A stretch of DNA of 35,771 nt, from NCBI RefSeq assembly GCF_010550675.1, contig NZ_JAAGOA010000038.1:1-35771 (forward strand), given 5' to 3'. Position 1 is the first letter of the stretch; every line of letters starts with the position of its first letter. Of the stretch, positions 7,658-15,250 are shown piece after piece. Position numbers and translations under genes: made by a program. Source of the DNA: Phytoactinopolyspora halotolerans. Lineage in GTDB: Bacteria; Actinomycetota; Actinomycetes; Jiangellales; Jiangellaceae. Under the pieces are notes generated by a model, which was not told the origin of the DNA, did no database searches, and saw nothing but the letters and a program-made list of their open reading frames with translations.

Positions 7658-7708
7658 ATGATCATGAACACTAACCGTTCACATGGCACGGTTAGTGTTC
7701 ATGATCAT
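7658..7708. terminator. Long perfect palindrome between convergent genes
   Basis: Perfect 21-base arms (7658-7678 and 7688-7708) flank a 9-base loop. The arms begin ATGATCATGAACACTAACC and are AT-richer than the neighbourhood. The hairpin is 12 bp after the response regulator stop and just beyond the end of the convergent siderophore-receptor gene, so it is placed to end both transcripts. The low GC and unusual length also fit a dispersed intergenic palindrome. Confidence 0.7.
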
Positions 7709-8790
7709 GGGACGGCGTCGGCGAGCTTCGGCACGAGCTCATCGAGCAGGAACGGCAGGCTCAGCACGGTGACGAAGGACGTAGCGGCTCCCAGCGGGTC
7801 CGCGGACTCGACGAAGACCTCCCGACCCTCGGTGTGCACCGGCAGCGACTGGTACAGCGGACCGCCCAGCTGGTCCACGTCGCCGGGGTCGATCCACACG
7901 ATCGTGTCCACGTCGAGCAGGTCGGCCTGTTCCTCACTGAGATTCGCCCCGAACTCGTCCCCGGTCACCTCGGCCAAGCCGTCCGGCAGCTCGAACCCCA
8001 GAAGAGATAGGAACCGACTGCGCGGATCCTCGGGACCGTACACGAAGACGCCCTCGTACGGGGTGGCCATGACGGCGGTCGCGCCGGCGAACTCCGGGTG
8101 CTCGGCGCGCGCCGTCTCGAATCGTGCCTGCACATCCTCGATCAGCGCCTCGGCCTCATCCGGCATGCCGACGGCCTGACCGGCGGTGCGGGTGAGCTCC
8201 TCCCACCCGATGCCGTAGTCGACTTGGCCCTCGGGATGCGCGACGGTCGGAGCGATCTCGGTCAGCCGCTGATAGTCCTCCTCGGTGATGCCGGAGTACA
8301 GCGCCAGAATCAGATCCGGCTCCCGCGCCGCGATGCCCTCGAAGTTGATCTCGTCCGACGCACCCACCACGACGGGCGTCTCACCACCGAGTGCCTCCAG
8401 TTCGTCGGTGGCCCACGGCCAGATCGCGCCTGGCTGCTCACCGAACCACTCGGTGGTGGCCACCGGCACGATGCCGAGCGCCAACAGCGCGTCCTGGTCC
8501 ATCAGGCCGACGGTCGCGACCCGCTCAGGCTGCTCGGAGACGGTGGTGCTGCCATACGTGTGCTCGATGGTCACCGGGAAGGACTCACCCTCGCCCGCAC
8601 GGGCATCACTCTCGGTGTCCGCACCGTCGCGACTGTCATCGGCGTCATCCGAGCCGCATCCGGCCACCAGGAGTATCCCACCGGTCAGCATGGCCAAGAT
8701 CGTCCGAGTGCGGGCGCCACAGCTCACCGTGTCGTTCGTGACGGCGCCGTTTCCACCCGCTCTCCCTGCTCGCGCCCACAGTCTTCTCAC
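7705..8790 (-). CDS. Iron-siderophore ABC transporter substrate-binding lipoprotein (FepB/FhuD-like)
   Basis: A 361-residue exported binding protein. It has an arginine-rich n-region, a hydrophobic core and lipobox LLVAGC (Cys ~45), then an acidic linker. The Peripla_BP_2 fold follows: FPVTIEHTYGSTTVSEQPER, VATVGLMDQDALLALGI, REPDLILALYSGITEEDYQR, a long central helix region and VDTIVWIDPGD. These are the features of receptors for ferric siderophores. GTG 8790 was chosen because GGGAG precedes it and it supplies the n-region. The predicted iron box lies 68 bp upstream. The matching permeases and ATPase are in the adjacent, separately promoted operon (9130-12526). Confidence 0.9.
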   Translation of the reverse strand: MRRLWARAGRAGGNGAVTNDTVSCGARTRTILAMLTGGILLVAGCGSDDADDSRDGADTESDARAGEGESFPVTIEHTYGSTTVSEQPERVATVGLMDQDALLALGIVPVATTEWFGEQPGAIWPWATDELEALGGETPVVVGASDEINFEGIAAREPDLILALYSGITEEDYQRLTEIAPTVAHPEGQVDYGIGWEELTRTAGQAVGMPDEAEALIEDVQARFETARAEHPEFAGATAVMATPYEGVFVYGPEDPRSRFLSLLGFELPDGLAEVTGDEFGANLSEEQADLLDVDTIVWIDPGDVDQLGGPLYQSLPVHTEGREVFVESADPLGAATSFVTVLSLPFLLDELVPKLADAVP

Positions 8791-9129
8791 GCTGTAGCTC
8801 CCGTCTCATCGTTCACGCGTCGGCATGCCGGGCTTCGCACCGTAAGCACTACCTTACTTAGGTGTGCCTCACCTATATCTATCGCCTTGGTACCTCAACC
8901 ACCAGCCAGCCCTGCGCGAGTCCGGCCCGATCACTTCCTCGCCGACCGCGGGGTTGACATTCGAGGGCGATGGCGACCCGACCCACAACCATCGGCTCGA
9001 CGCATGGGGGCGAAGGTCTTCCTGTGTGACTTCCTGAGTGCAGGTGACGCGTAGTGGCCCTCAGCGCAGCTCCAAGCGTGACGTGAACTCAGCAAGTGAC
9101 CGAGCGACGAGTCGACGGGCGGCGGCGAG
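8791..9129. other. Intergenic region with the receptor promoter
   Basis: It holds the iron box at 8858-8876 and the presumed promoter of the siderophore receptor. The part from ~8880 to 9129, after the ATPase gene, shows no recognisable coding sequence and no strong terminator hairpin. Confidence 0.5.
8858..8876. promoter_or_regulatory. DtxR/IdeR-type iron box upstream of the siderophore receptor
   Basis: TTAGGTGTGCCTCACCTAT matches 14 of 19 positions of the actinobacterial iron box TTAGGTTAGGCTAACCTAA, with intact TTAGGT and ACCTA ends. It lies 68 bp before the receptor start, where an iron-loaded DtxR/IdeR/DmdR repressor would block transcription. Confidence 0.8.
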
Positions 9130-10101
9130 TCAGCCGCGGCGGTCGCGGCCGAGCGGCGCCACCATCGGGGTCTGGGTGACCGGATCCGGCACGACCCGGC
9201 ACGGCAGGCCGAAGACCTCCTGCACCAGCTCCTCGTCGACGATGTCGGCCGGCGGCCCCTCGGCCACGATGCGGCCGTCCTTCATCGCGATCAGATGGGT
9301 CGCGTACCGAGCGGCATGGTTCAGATCGTGCAGCACGGCCACCAGCGTGTTGCCCTCGTGGTGCAGGTCGGTGAACAGCTCCAGCAGCTCGATCTGGTGC
9401 GTGATGTCGAGGAAGGTCGTCGGCTCGTCGAGCAACAGCAGCGGTGTCTGCTGCGCCAGCACCATCGCCACCCACACGCGCTGGCGCTGGCCGCCGGAGA
9501 GCTCGTCGACCAGCCGGGCCGACAGTTCGGTCACCCCGGTCGCCGCCATCGCCTCGACCACGGCCTGCTCGTCCGCGTCGCTCCACTGGCGGATGAACTT
9601 CTGATGCGGGTATCGCCCGCGCGCCACCAGATCGGCGACGGTGATCCCGTCGGGAGCGATCGACGTCTGCGGCAGCAACCCGAGCCGACGGGCGACCTCC
9701 TTCGCCTTGTACGAGGTGATCGACCGCCCGTCCAGCACCACGGATCCGCTCGACGGCGTGAGCAGCCGGGACAGCGCACGCAGCAGCGTCGACTTGCCGC
9801 ACGCGTTCGGCCCGACGATCACCGTGAACGACTCGTCCGGGATCGACACGGTCAGACGCTCGGAGATGACGCGCTTGTCGTAGCCGATGGTGGCGGCGTC
9901 GACATGCAGCCGGTGCGTCGGCGACCCGCCGAGGCCGGGACCTGCCCGGTCGTCGTCGATGAGGGTCATACGTCCGTCCTCCAGTCGGTCCTTCACACGG
10001 TCTTTCACACGGTCCCTCACACGGCGCTCGGCACGATCTCTTGTGCGGTCCTTCGCACGGTCGCGTGTGCGGTCTTTCGCGCGTGCGGTGGTCTCGGTCA
10101 T
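9130..10101 (-). CDS. Ferric-siderophore ABC transporter ATPase (FecE/FepC-like) with repetitive N-terminal tail
   Basis: A 323-residue ATPase. The first ~44 residues are a charged tail of Asp-Arg-x-Lys/Arg repeats. The ATPase core then has Walker A GPNACGKST, LPQTSIAPDGITVADLVARG typical of iron-siderophore ATPases, signature LSGGQRQRVWVAMVLAQQTP, Walker B LLLLDEPTTFLD and the VLHDLNHAARYATH H-loop region. The start at 10101 overlaps the permease stop by ATGA, which argues that the tail is translated. An internal ATG at 9969 (MTLIDDDRAG) would give a conventional-length protein. It is the last gene of the operon and energises the two FecCD permeases. Confidence 0.9.
   Translation of the reverse strand: MTETTARAKDRTRDRAKDRTRDRAERRVRDRVKDRVKDRLEDGRMTLIDDDRAGPGLGGSPTHRLHVDAATIGYDKRVISERLTVSIPDESFTVIVGPNACGKSTLLRALSRLLTPSSGSVVLDGRSITSYKAKEVARRLGLLPQTSIAPDGITVADLVARGRYPHQKFIRQWSDADEQAVVEAMAATGVTELSARLVDELSGGQRQRVWVAMVLAQQTPLLLLDEPTTFLDITHQIELLELFTDLHHEGNTLVAVLHDLNHAARYATHLIAMKDGRIVAEGPPADIVDEELVQEVFGLPCRVVPDPVTQTPMVAPLGRDRRG
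9986..10081. repeat. 12-bp tandem repeat in the 5' end of the siderophore ATPase gene
   Basis: Eight units of a 12-base motif (CGGTCTTTCACA, CGGTCCTTCGCA and variants), encoding the Asp-Arg-x-Lys/Arg tail. The first three units are nearly identical, so the array has expanded by duplication. The unit length preserves the reading frame. Confidence 0.85.
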
Positions 10102-11270
10102 ATCCGCCGCCGCGCCTCGTGGATCAGCAGCCAGACCAGATAGGCCCCGCCGACGACGACCGTGACGACGCCGACCGGGATCGCGGTCGGCAACACGTGC
10201 TGAGCGACGTAGTCGGCGGCGCAGAGCAGGAACGCGCCGACGAACGCCGCCGGCGCCAGCGCCACCCCGGGTGTCCGGGCAAGCCGGCGCGCGATCTGCG
10301 GGGCGGCCAGTGCGACGAACGCGATCGGCCCGGCAGCGGCGGTAACCGTCGCGGTCAACGCCACGCCGAGGATGATCAGCGTCAGCCGCGTCGGCTCGGC
10401 CGCGACGCCGAGCGCCTTGGCGGCGTCGTCGCCCAGTTCCAGCTGGCGCAGCGGCCGGGCGAGGCCGGCGACGACGCAGAACACGACCACGATGACCACC
10501 GCCCCAATGCCGGCCTGCTCCCAGCCCGTGGCGTTCAGGGTGCCGGCGCCCCACACCGCCGCGGCCATCGCGACCTCCAGGTCGGCCGTCAGCATCATCC
10601 AGGTGTTCAGGGAGGTCAGCATGGCGGAGATGGCGATGCCGACGACGATCAGCCGGAATCCCTGCACGCCGCGCTTGAACGCCAGCACGTACACCACCGC
10701 CGCGGTGGCGACGCCGCCGACGAGCGCACCGGCGGCGATGTCCAGGTACGACCCCCCGATCGCGATGATGACGATCAACGCACCGGTGTACGAGCCCGCG
10801 GAGAAGCCGATGATGTCCGGGCTGGCCAGCGGGTTGCGGGTCAACGACTGGAAGATCGCGCCGCTGACGCCCAGCGCCGCGCCGAACACGATCGAGGCGA
10901 ACACGCGTGGCATGCGCCACTCGAGGACGACAGTGCGGGCGAAGCCGTCCTCGGTGCCGACGACGGTCGCGGCGACCTCGCCGATGCTGAGCACATAGTC
11001 ACCGCTGCCCAGCGTCACCAAGGCGACCAGCGCTGTCGCCGCGGCCACCGCGGCACACACGACCACCGTGCGCACGTCCAGGCGGAGCCAGAATCCCGCA
11101 CGCCGCCAGCGCACCACCCGGCGGCCGAAATCCACCCGAGCATCCGGCCCCAGGCCGGCGCCGCGCCCAGTACCGGGCCCAGTGCTGGGCCCAGTGCCGG
11201 GCTCGGTGCCGGGCTCGGTGCCGGGCTCAGCGCCGGGAGTCGTTCCGGGTCGGGTCCGCATGCCGCTCAC
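10098..11270 (-). CDS. FecCD-family siderophore transporter permease, second subunit (FepG-like)
   Basis: A 390-residue permease with ~9-10 membrane segments after a ~65-residue soluble tail rich in PGTE/PGTG repeats. Family motifs are present: EWRMPRVFASIVFGAALGVS, GAIFQSLTRNPLASPDIIGF (ending in the GxNPL-type loop), GAGTLNATGW, LGVAAEPTRL and AGPIAFVALAAPQIARRLA, the cytoplasmic loop that contacts the ATPase. The GTG at 11270 overlaps the upstream permease stop by GTGA; an ATG at 11261 is a close alternative. It pairs with the 11267-12526 permease to form the channel for the siderophore. Confidence 0.9.
   Translation of the reverse strand: MSGMRTRPGTTPGAEPGTEPGTEPGTGPSTGPGTGRGAGLGPDARVDFGRRVVRWRRAGFWLRLDVRTVVVCAAVAAATALVALVTLGSGDYVLSIGEVAATVVGTEDGFARTVVLEWRMPRVFASIVFGAALGVSGAIFQSLTRNPLASPDIIGFSAGSYTGALIVIIAIGGSYLDIAAGALVGGVATAAVVYVLAFKRGVQGFRLIVVGIAISAMLTSLNTWMMLTADLEVAMAAAVWGAGTLNATGWEQAGIGAVVIVVVFCVVAGLARPLRQLELGDDAAKALGVAAEPTRLTLIILGVALTATVTAAAGPIAFVALAAPQIARRLARTPGVALAPAAFVGAFLLCAADYVAQHVLPTAIPVGVVTVVVGGAYLVWLLIHEARRRI
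11166..11249. repeat. 12-bp tandem repeat in the 5' end of the second FecCD permease gene
   Basis: Seven units of a 12-base motif (CTCGGTGCCGGG, CCCAGTGCCGGG and variants) encoding PGTE/PGTG repeats. Two central units are identical. The unit is a multiple of three, and the array starts ~20 bp after the translational start. Confidence 0.88.
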
Positions 11271-12526
11271 AGGCCGCTCGCCTTCGTCCGACGGATGAGG
11301 ACGATCAGCACCGGCGCGCCGACGAACGCGGTCACGATGCCGACCGGCACCTCGCCGGGCCGCATCAGCACTCGGCCGAGGATGTCGGCGCTGAGCATGA
11401 GGATCGGCGCCAGCACCACCGTGTACGGCAGGATCCAGCGCTGGTCGGGACCGACGATCCACCGGGCGACGTGCGGGATCATCAATCCCACGAAGACGAT
11501 CGGTCCCGCGATCGCGGTCGCTCCCCCGGCCAGCAGCGTCACCGCGATGACGACGACCACCCGGGTGCGGGTCACGTTAGCACCCAGCGACGCGGCCAGG
11601 TCCTCTCCGAGTGCGACGGCGTTGAGCGCCCGCGCCGACAGCACGGCCAGCACCATCCCGGCGGCGAGAAACGGTAGGACCGGCCCGACCACGTCCAGGT
11701 TGCGACCGACGAAGGAGCCGGCGTTCCAGTTCCGCATCTGGTCGAACGCCTGCGGGTCGAGCAACACCATGGCGCTGGTGAGGCCGCTCATGACGGCACC
11801 GAGCGCAACGCCGGCCAGCACCAGCCGGACCGGGTCGGCCGGGCCTCGGCCGGCGGCGCCGATCAGGTACACGGCCACCGTCACGATGAGCGCCCCGGCG
11901 AACGCGAACCAGATGTAGCCGGAGATCGAGCCGACGCCGAACACCCCGACACCCACGGCCACGGAGAACGCGGCCCCCGCGTTCACCCCGAGGATGCCCG
12001 GATCGGCCAGCGGGTTGCGGGCCAGTGCCTGGATCAGCGCACCGGCGACGCCCAGCGCCGCGCCGACAGCGAGACCCATCACCGTTCTGGGCAGGCGGAG
12101 TTCCCGGACGACGTGGTGATCATCGATGTCGGCGGGGCTGACCAGCGCATCCCAGACCACGGCCGGCGGGATGTCGCGTGCGCCGACGGAGATGCTCACC
12201 ATGACGACGAGGGCAAGCGCCGCGAGTGCGATCAGGAAACCGGCGGCGCGAACGGAGTGACGCCGGGCCACGCCGCGAGCCGGTGCCTTGGTGCCCGTCG
12301 CTGCAGAGTCGCCGGATCCGAGCCGGCCGCGCGCCTGGCGCACCTGGCCGGCCTGCTCACCGCGGCTGCCCTGCTCCCCGCGGCTGCCCTGCTCCCCGCG
12401 GCTGCCCTGCTCCCCGCGGCTGCCCTGCTCCCCGCGGCCGGGCGGCTCACCGCGGCCCGTCTGCTGTCCCTCCCCGGTCTTACGCCCATCACCGGTGCCA
12501 GGCGATGTGGCGGTCACGGCGGTCAT
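11267..12526 (-). CDS. FecCD-family siderophore transporter permease, first subunit (FepD-like)
   Basis: A 419-residue permease. Residues 1-~85 form a polar low-complexity tail including four RGEQGS units; the membrane core follows. Family motifs include RELRLPRTVMGLAVGAALGV, ALIQALARNPLADPGILGVN, WNAGSFVGRNLD, LGANVTRTRVVVV and AGPIVFVGLMIPHVARWIVG, the ATPase-coupling loop. Typical FecCD proteins are ~330-350 residues, so the excess is the N-terminal tail. It is the first gene of the operon, with the iron box ~240 bp upstream. No strong ribosome site precedes the ATG; a 77-codon frame upstream ends in an ATGA overlap with it. Confidence 0.9.
   Translation of the reverse strand: MTAVTATSPGTGDGRKTGEGQQTGRGEPPGRGEQGSRGEQGSRGEQGSRGEQGSRGEQAGQVRQARGRLGSGDSAATGTKAPARGVARRHSVRAAGFLIALAALALVVMVSISVGARDIPPAVVWDALVSPADIDDHHVVRELRLPRTVMGLAVGAALGVAGALIQALARNPLADPGILGVNAGAAFSVAVGVGVFGVGSISGYIWFAFAGALIVTVAVYLIGAAGRGPADPVRLVLAGVALGAVMSGLTSAMVLLDPQAFDQMRNWNAGSFVGRNLDVVGPVLPFLAAGMVLAVLSARALNAVALGEDLAASLGANVTRTRVVVVIAVTLLAGGATAIAGPIVFVGLMIPHVARWIVGPDQRWILPYTVVLAPILMLSADILGRVLMRPGEVPVGIVTAFVGAPVLIVLIRRTKASGL
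12361..12432. repeat. Four perfect 18-bp tandem repeats in the 5' end of the first FecCD permease gene
   Basis: The unit CGCGGCTGCCCTGCTCCC is present four times without a mismatch (12361-12378, 12379-12396, 12397-12414, 12415-12432), with degenerate copies on both sides. It encodes RGEQGS. Perfect identity points to recent expansion. Confidence 0.95.
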
Positions 12527-12756
12527 CGAGATCGTGCTCGATTCCGCGGCGCTGCCGCTGCCCCGCGCCGTGTGACACGCTCTGCGCCGCGCTCCACGTT
12601 GCGCCGTGTGTCACGCCGTGTGTCGCGCACCTGCACTCCGTTCGCTGCGGACTGATCCGGCTTCCCAGGCTGCCGGGCCCCATCGCCCAGACCGCGAGTG
12701 TGCCGGCCCACTGACCACGCATCCGCTGACCACGCATCCGCATCATCGACGCACAT
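12523..12756 (-). CDS. Possible 77-codon leader ORF of the siderophore permease operon
   Basis: An ATG at 12756, 13 bp downstream of the iron box, opens a frame that ends with its TGA overlapping the permease ATG (ATGA). The peptide (MCVDDADAWSADAWSVG...) is repetitive and resembles nothing I recognise. Third-position GC is lower than in neighbouring genes, and the ribosome site is weak. It may be a translated leader coupled to the permease, or only a long untranslated leader. Confidence 0.25.
   Translation of the reverse strand: MCVDDADAWSADAWSVGRHTRGLGDGARQPGKPDQSAANGVQVRDTRRDTRRNVERGAERVTRRGAAAAPRNRARSR
12711..12740. repeat. 15-bp direct repeat, two perfect copies, in the siderophore operon leader
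   Basis: CTGACCACGCATCCG occurs twice in tandem (12711-12725, 12726-12740), immediately downstream of the iron box in the direction of transcription. Confidence 0.85.
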
Positions 12757-12768
12757 GATGATCTCGCA

Positions 12769-12787
12769 GTAGCGTAGCCTACCCTAA
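12769..12787. promoter_or_regulatory. DtxR/IdeR-type iron box of the siderophore permease operon
   Basis: GTAGCGTAGCCTACCCTAA matches 14 of 19 positions of the iron box TTAGGTTAGGCTAACCTAA and keeps its two-fold symmetry. It is upstream of the FecCD operon. With the box before the receptor gene, it implies joint repression by iron. Confidence 0.72.
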
Positions 12788-12833
12788 CCAACAGCGTGCC
12801 AGAGTGGTCTCCGAACGGCAACGGCCGCCGACG

Positions 12834-12910
12834 GCCGGCTTGTTGAGCGTAAGTTGCGTCAAGTCGTCCTGTGGGCGACCGAACGCGACACTCACGCTCA
12901 ACAAGCCGGC
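12834..12910. repeat. Long hairpin-forming inverted repeat downstream of the glycosidase operon
   Basis: The 17-base arms GCCGGCTTGTTGAGCGT (12834-12850) and its complement (12894-12910) are perfect. The inner 43 bases continue pairing imperfectly down to a TGT loop, so the whole element can fold as one ~35-bp stem. It begins 35 bp after the last gene of the carbohydrate operon, so it may terminate that transcript or be a dispersed structured repeat. Confidence 0.7.
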
Positions 12911-12944
12911 GCGCTGCCCGGCGTGACGGGCAGGTCAGGTCAGG

Positions 12945-14294
12945 TCAGGGGCGGATGCTTCCGCGCGCGAACCAGGTCCGGCAGACCCCGTCGTCGCCGA
13001 TATCCGACGCGAGCTCCACGAAGTCCCGGCCGTTGCCGAGCGGAACGAGCGACGAGCTGTAGTTCGGGCAGTAATGGTTGCGGGCGTCCGGGATCTCGAT
13101 CGGCGCCGCGGCCTCGACCCACGCCGAGCTGCCGTTGCGCTGGACGAAGATGGTCGAACCGTTGCCGTCCGCAACCGAGCCGTCGGATTCCTTCAACAAC
13201 TGGCCGATCAGCAGCAGCTTCCCCGCCGGCGTGCCGTCGTCCACCCAGGACAGCGTCGGGGCGTGCGCGAAATACCGGCCATGGACGCTGGTGATGATGT
13301 CGCCGTGAACCTCCGGATCGCCCCAGTTCCAGCCGTCGTCGGAACGTCGCGAGTACACCGCGCAGTCGAACTGACCCGGCCGGCCGCAGACCTCGAAGAT
13401 CATCACGTACCTGCCGTCCGGCAGCGTCCGCACGATCGGCATCCCCGGCCGGGTGGCACCCGGCTTGGACTGCACGGTGTAACTCCGCTCGCCCCAGCGC
13501 ACCCCGTCCTCGGAGACCACGCGGACCAACCGTTGCGTGCCGTCGAGCGCGTCCGTCTCATCGGCATAGTGACAGACCAGCCGGCCGTCCGCGTCGACGG
13601 AGAACTCCGGCTCCCACAGGCCGCCGCTGTTCGGCGCGCTCGCGCATGCCGACAGGTAACTCCAGGTGTGGCCGGCGTCCTGGCTCTGCCAGATGTCGAG
13701 GTCCATCCGCCGCTCGGCGCCGGCGTTCTGGCCGACGCTGGCGGCGTAGAGCAGCGTGCCCTCCCCGAGGTCGCCGATGCGCTGGGGTAGCTCGTACAGC
13801 GTCCCACAACACAGGCCTTGCTGCCCGTTGCGCTGAGACACCGGCACCGACGCGATCTGGGCGAAGCTGCGGCCGTCGTCGTCGCTGGCGAAGATCGCGG
13901 CCTCGCCGCCGCGGTCGGTGAACGTGGTCACGCTGGCCACAATCGTCCCGTCCGCGTCGCCGTCCTGGTGTTGCAGCCGGATCCCGCGCGGATACATGGA
14001 CACCGCGTCGGTCAGCAGCGTCGGCTCGACGCCTCGGCGTGCCGACGGGCCGGGGTCGGCGGCGCTGGGAGCGGCCGCGCTGGGAGCGGACGTGCCCGCG
14101 GTGAGTGTGCCCGCGGCGGTCGCGCTCGGCTCGACCGCGCCTGCGCGGGCTGCCGCCTGATCGGCGGCTGAAGACACGCGGCTCTCCGCGGCCGAGGGCG
14201 GGGCTGCCCACGCGACGATCGCGAGCAGGGCGGCGACGACCAGCGCGGCCGATCGGCCACTCGCGGACCGGATACGACGTTGAGTCAGGGACAT
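12945..14294 (-). CDS. Secreted six-bladed-propeller glycosidase (GH93-like / sialidase superfamily)
   Basis: A 449-residue secreted protein. The N-terminal signal sequence ends near AAPPSAAES, and an Ala/Ser/Pro-rich linker (~40-85) follows. The propeller has Asp-box-like repeats: FASDDDGRSF, IWQSQDAGHTW, SEDGVRWGE and RRSDDGWNWG. The motifs YPRGIRLQHQDGD, GLWEPEFSVD (Glu228/Glu230) and VMIFEVCGRP (Glu301) resemble the acid/base and nucleophile strands of GH93 exo-arabinanases, with spacing of 71-73 residues. That family call is from memory and is inference; 'sialidase/BNR' is the safe label. AGGAGGAG precedes the ATG. It is the last gene of the GH2-CUT1 operon and would act outside the cell, releasing sugars for the transporter. 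Confidence 0.8.
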   Translation of the reverse strand: MSLTQRRIRSASGRSAALVVAALLAIVAWAAPPSAAESRVSSAADQAAARAGAVEPSATAAGTLTAGTSAPSAAAPSAADPGPSARRGVEPTLLTDAVSMYPRGIRLQHQDGDADGTIVASVTTFTDRGGEAAIFASDDDGRSFAQIASVPVSQRNGQQGLCCGTLYELPQRIGDLGEGTLLYAASVGQNAGAERRMDLDIWQSQDAGHTWSYLSACASAPNSGGLWEPEFSVDADGRLVCHYADETDALDGTQRLVRVVSEDGVRWGERSYTVQSKPGATRPGMPIVRTLPDGRYVMIFEVCGRPGQFDCAVYSRRSDDGWNWGDPEVHGDIITSVHGRYFAHAPTLSWVDDGTPAGKLLLIGQLLKESDGSVADGNGSTIFVQRNGSSAWVEAAAPIEIPDARNHYCPNYSSSLVPLGNGRDFVELASDIGDDGVCRTWFARGSIRP

Positions 14295-14347
14295 GCTGCT
14301 CCTCCTAGTGGGTGGACACGGCTTACGGACGAGGTGGCCGCAGGACG

Positions 14348-15250
14348 CTAGTTCCCGCCGAGCCCGGCGGTCGCGACGCCACGGACGATCTGGCGCTGGA
14401 AGAACAAGAAGATCAGCACCAGGGGCAGCGCCGCGAGCACGGCTGCCGCCATCAGCTGCGCATATCGGACACCGAACGCGTTCTGTACGTTGGCCAGTCC
14501 CACCGGCAGGGTCATCAGATCCGGGTCCGAGGTAACGATGAACGGCCAGAAGAAGTTGTTCCACGCCCCGATGAAGACGAAGATCGACACGGCGGCGAGG
14601 ATCGGCCGGCACAACGGCATCACGATCATCCAGAAGATGCGCCCGCGACCGGCGCCGTCCATCTGGGCGGCGTCTTCCAGCTCGCGCGGCACCGCCTCGA
14701 AGAACTTCTTCAGGATGAACACCATCGCCGGCGCCACCACCTGCGGAAGGATGATCCCCCAGTAGGTGTCCACCATGCCCATGATCCGCATCTGCTGGAA
14801 CAGTGGGACCACCAGCACGTTGGCCGGGACGATGATGCCGGCGATCGTCAGCGCGTACAACGCGTTCCGCCCGCGGAAGGGTAGCCGGGCGAACGCGTAC
14901 GCCGCCCACGCCGACGTGATCACCGTGATGACGGTGACGGCCACCGCCACGATCGTCGAGTTGAGGAACCAGACGACCAGGTCCCCCTGGGACAGCACCT
15001 GCCGGTACGCCTCGCCGGTGAACCGGCTGGCTGTCCATTCGGGCGGGTAGGCGGTCGTCTCCGCCTCGGGCTTGACCGACGTCGCGAGCGCCCAGAGCAT
15101 CGGCAGCAGCCAGACGAACGCGATCAGGGCGGCCGCCACCCAGATGCAGACGCGGCCGAGCCGTGGCGTGAAGAGCCGCGGCGGGCTGGGGAGCCGGCCG
15201 TCGCCGGTGGGACGGGGCGTATCGAGTGGCACTGTCGGCGCGCTCATCAT
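14348..15250 (-). CDS. CUT1 sugar ABC transporter permease, MalG-like
   Basis: A 300-residue inner-membrane permease with six predicted spans. The first is at ~33-53 (VCIWVAAALIAFVWLLPMLW), followed by the SVKPEAETTAYPPEW loop typical of MalG-type subunits. The coupling EAA motif is VPRELEDAAQMDGAGRGRIF plus PLCRPIL (~185-215). It ends in FFFQRQIVRGVATAGL-like sequence (LFFQRQIVRG), the usual tail of this family. The start codon overlaps the MalF-like stop (ATGA). It forms the transmembrane pore with the upstream permease. No ATPase is encoded in this operon, so a shared MsiK-type ATPase elsewhere is expected, as in other actinobacteria. Confidence 0.92.
   Translation of the reverse strand: MMSAPTVPLDTPRPTGDGRLPSPPRLFTPRLGRVCIWVAAALIAFVWLLPMLWALATSVKPEAETTAYPPEWTASRFTGEAYRQVLSQGDLVVWFLNSTIVAVAVTVITVITSAWAAYAFARLPFRGRNALYALTIAGIIVPANVLVVPLFQQMRIMGMVDTYWGIILPQVVAPAMVFILKKFFEAVPRELEDAAQMDGAGRGRIFWMIVMPLCRPILAAVSIFVFIGAWNNFFWPFIVTSDPDLMTLPVGLANVQNAFGVRYAQLMAAAVLAALPLVLIFLFFQRQIVRGVATAGLGGN

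Noticed and set aside
10102-10920. The siderophore ATPase frame stays open upstream to 10920, giving a 596-codon frame.
   Set aside because: The extra sequence is an antisense-free shadow of the FecCD permease in another frame, Arg/Gly-rich and without domains. The ATGA overlap at 10101 gives a normal operon junction.
12361-12432. Four perfect 18-bp repeats considered as a CRISPR array or an attachment site.
   Set aside because: The repeats are contiguous with no spacers, lie within a coding frame and encode RGEQGS; no cas or integrase gene is nearby.
9986-12432. Phase variation by the repeat arrays in the siderophore genes.
   Set aside because: Units of 12 and 18 bp keep the frame, so copy-number change alters tail length but cannot switch the genes off by frameshift.
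14295-15038. The propeller glycosidase frame remains open upstream to 15038.
   Set aside because: A clear signal peptide and AGGAGGAG site mark the start at 14294; the upstream part is the wrong frame of the MalG-like permease.
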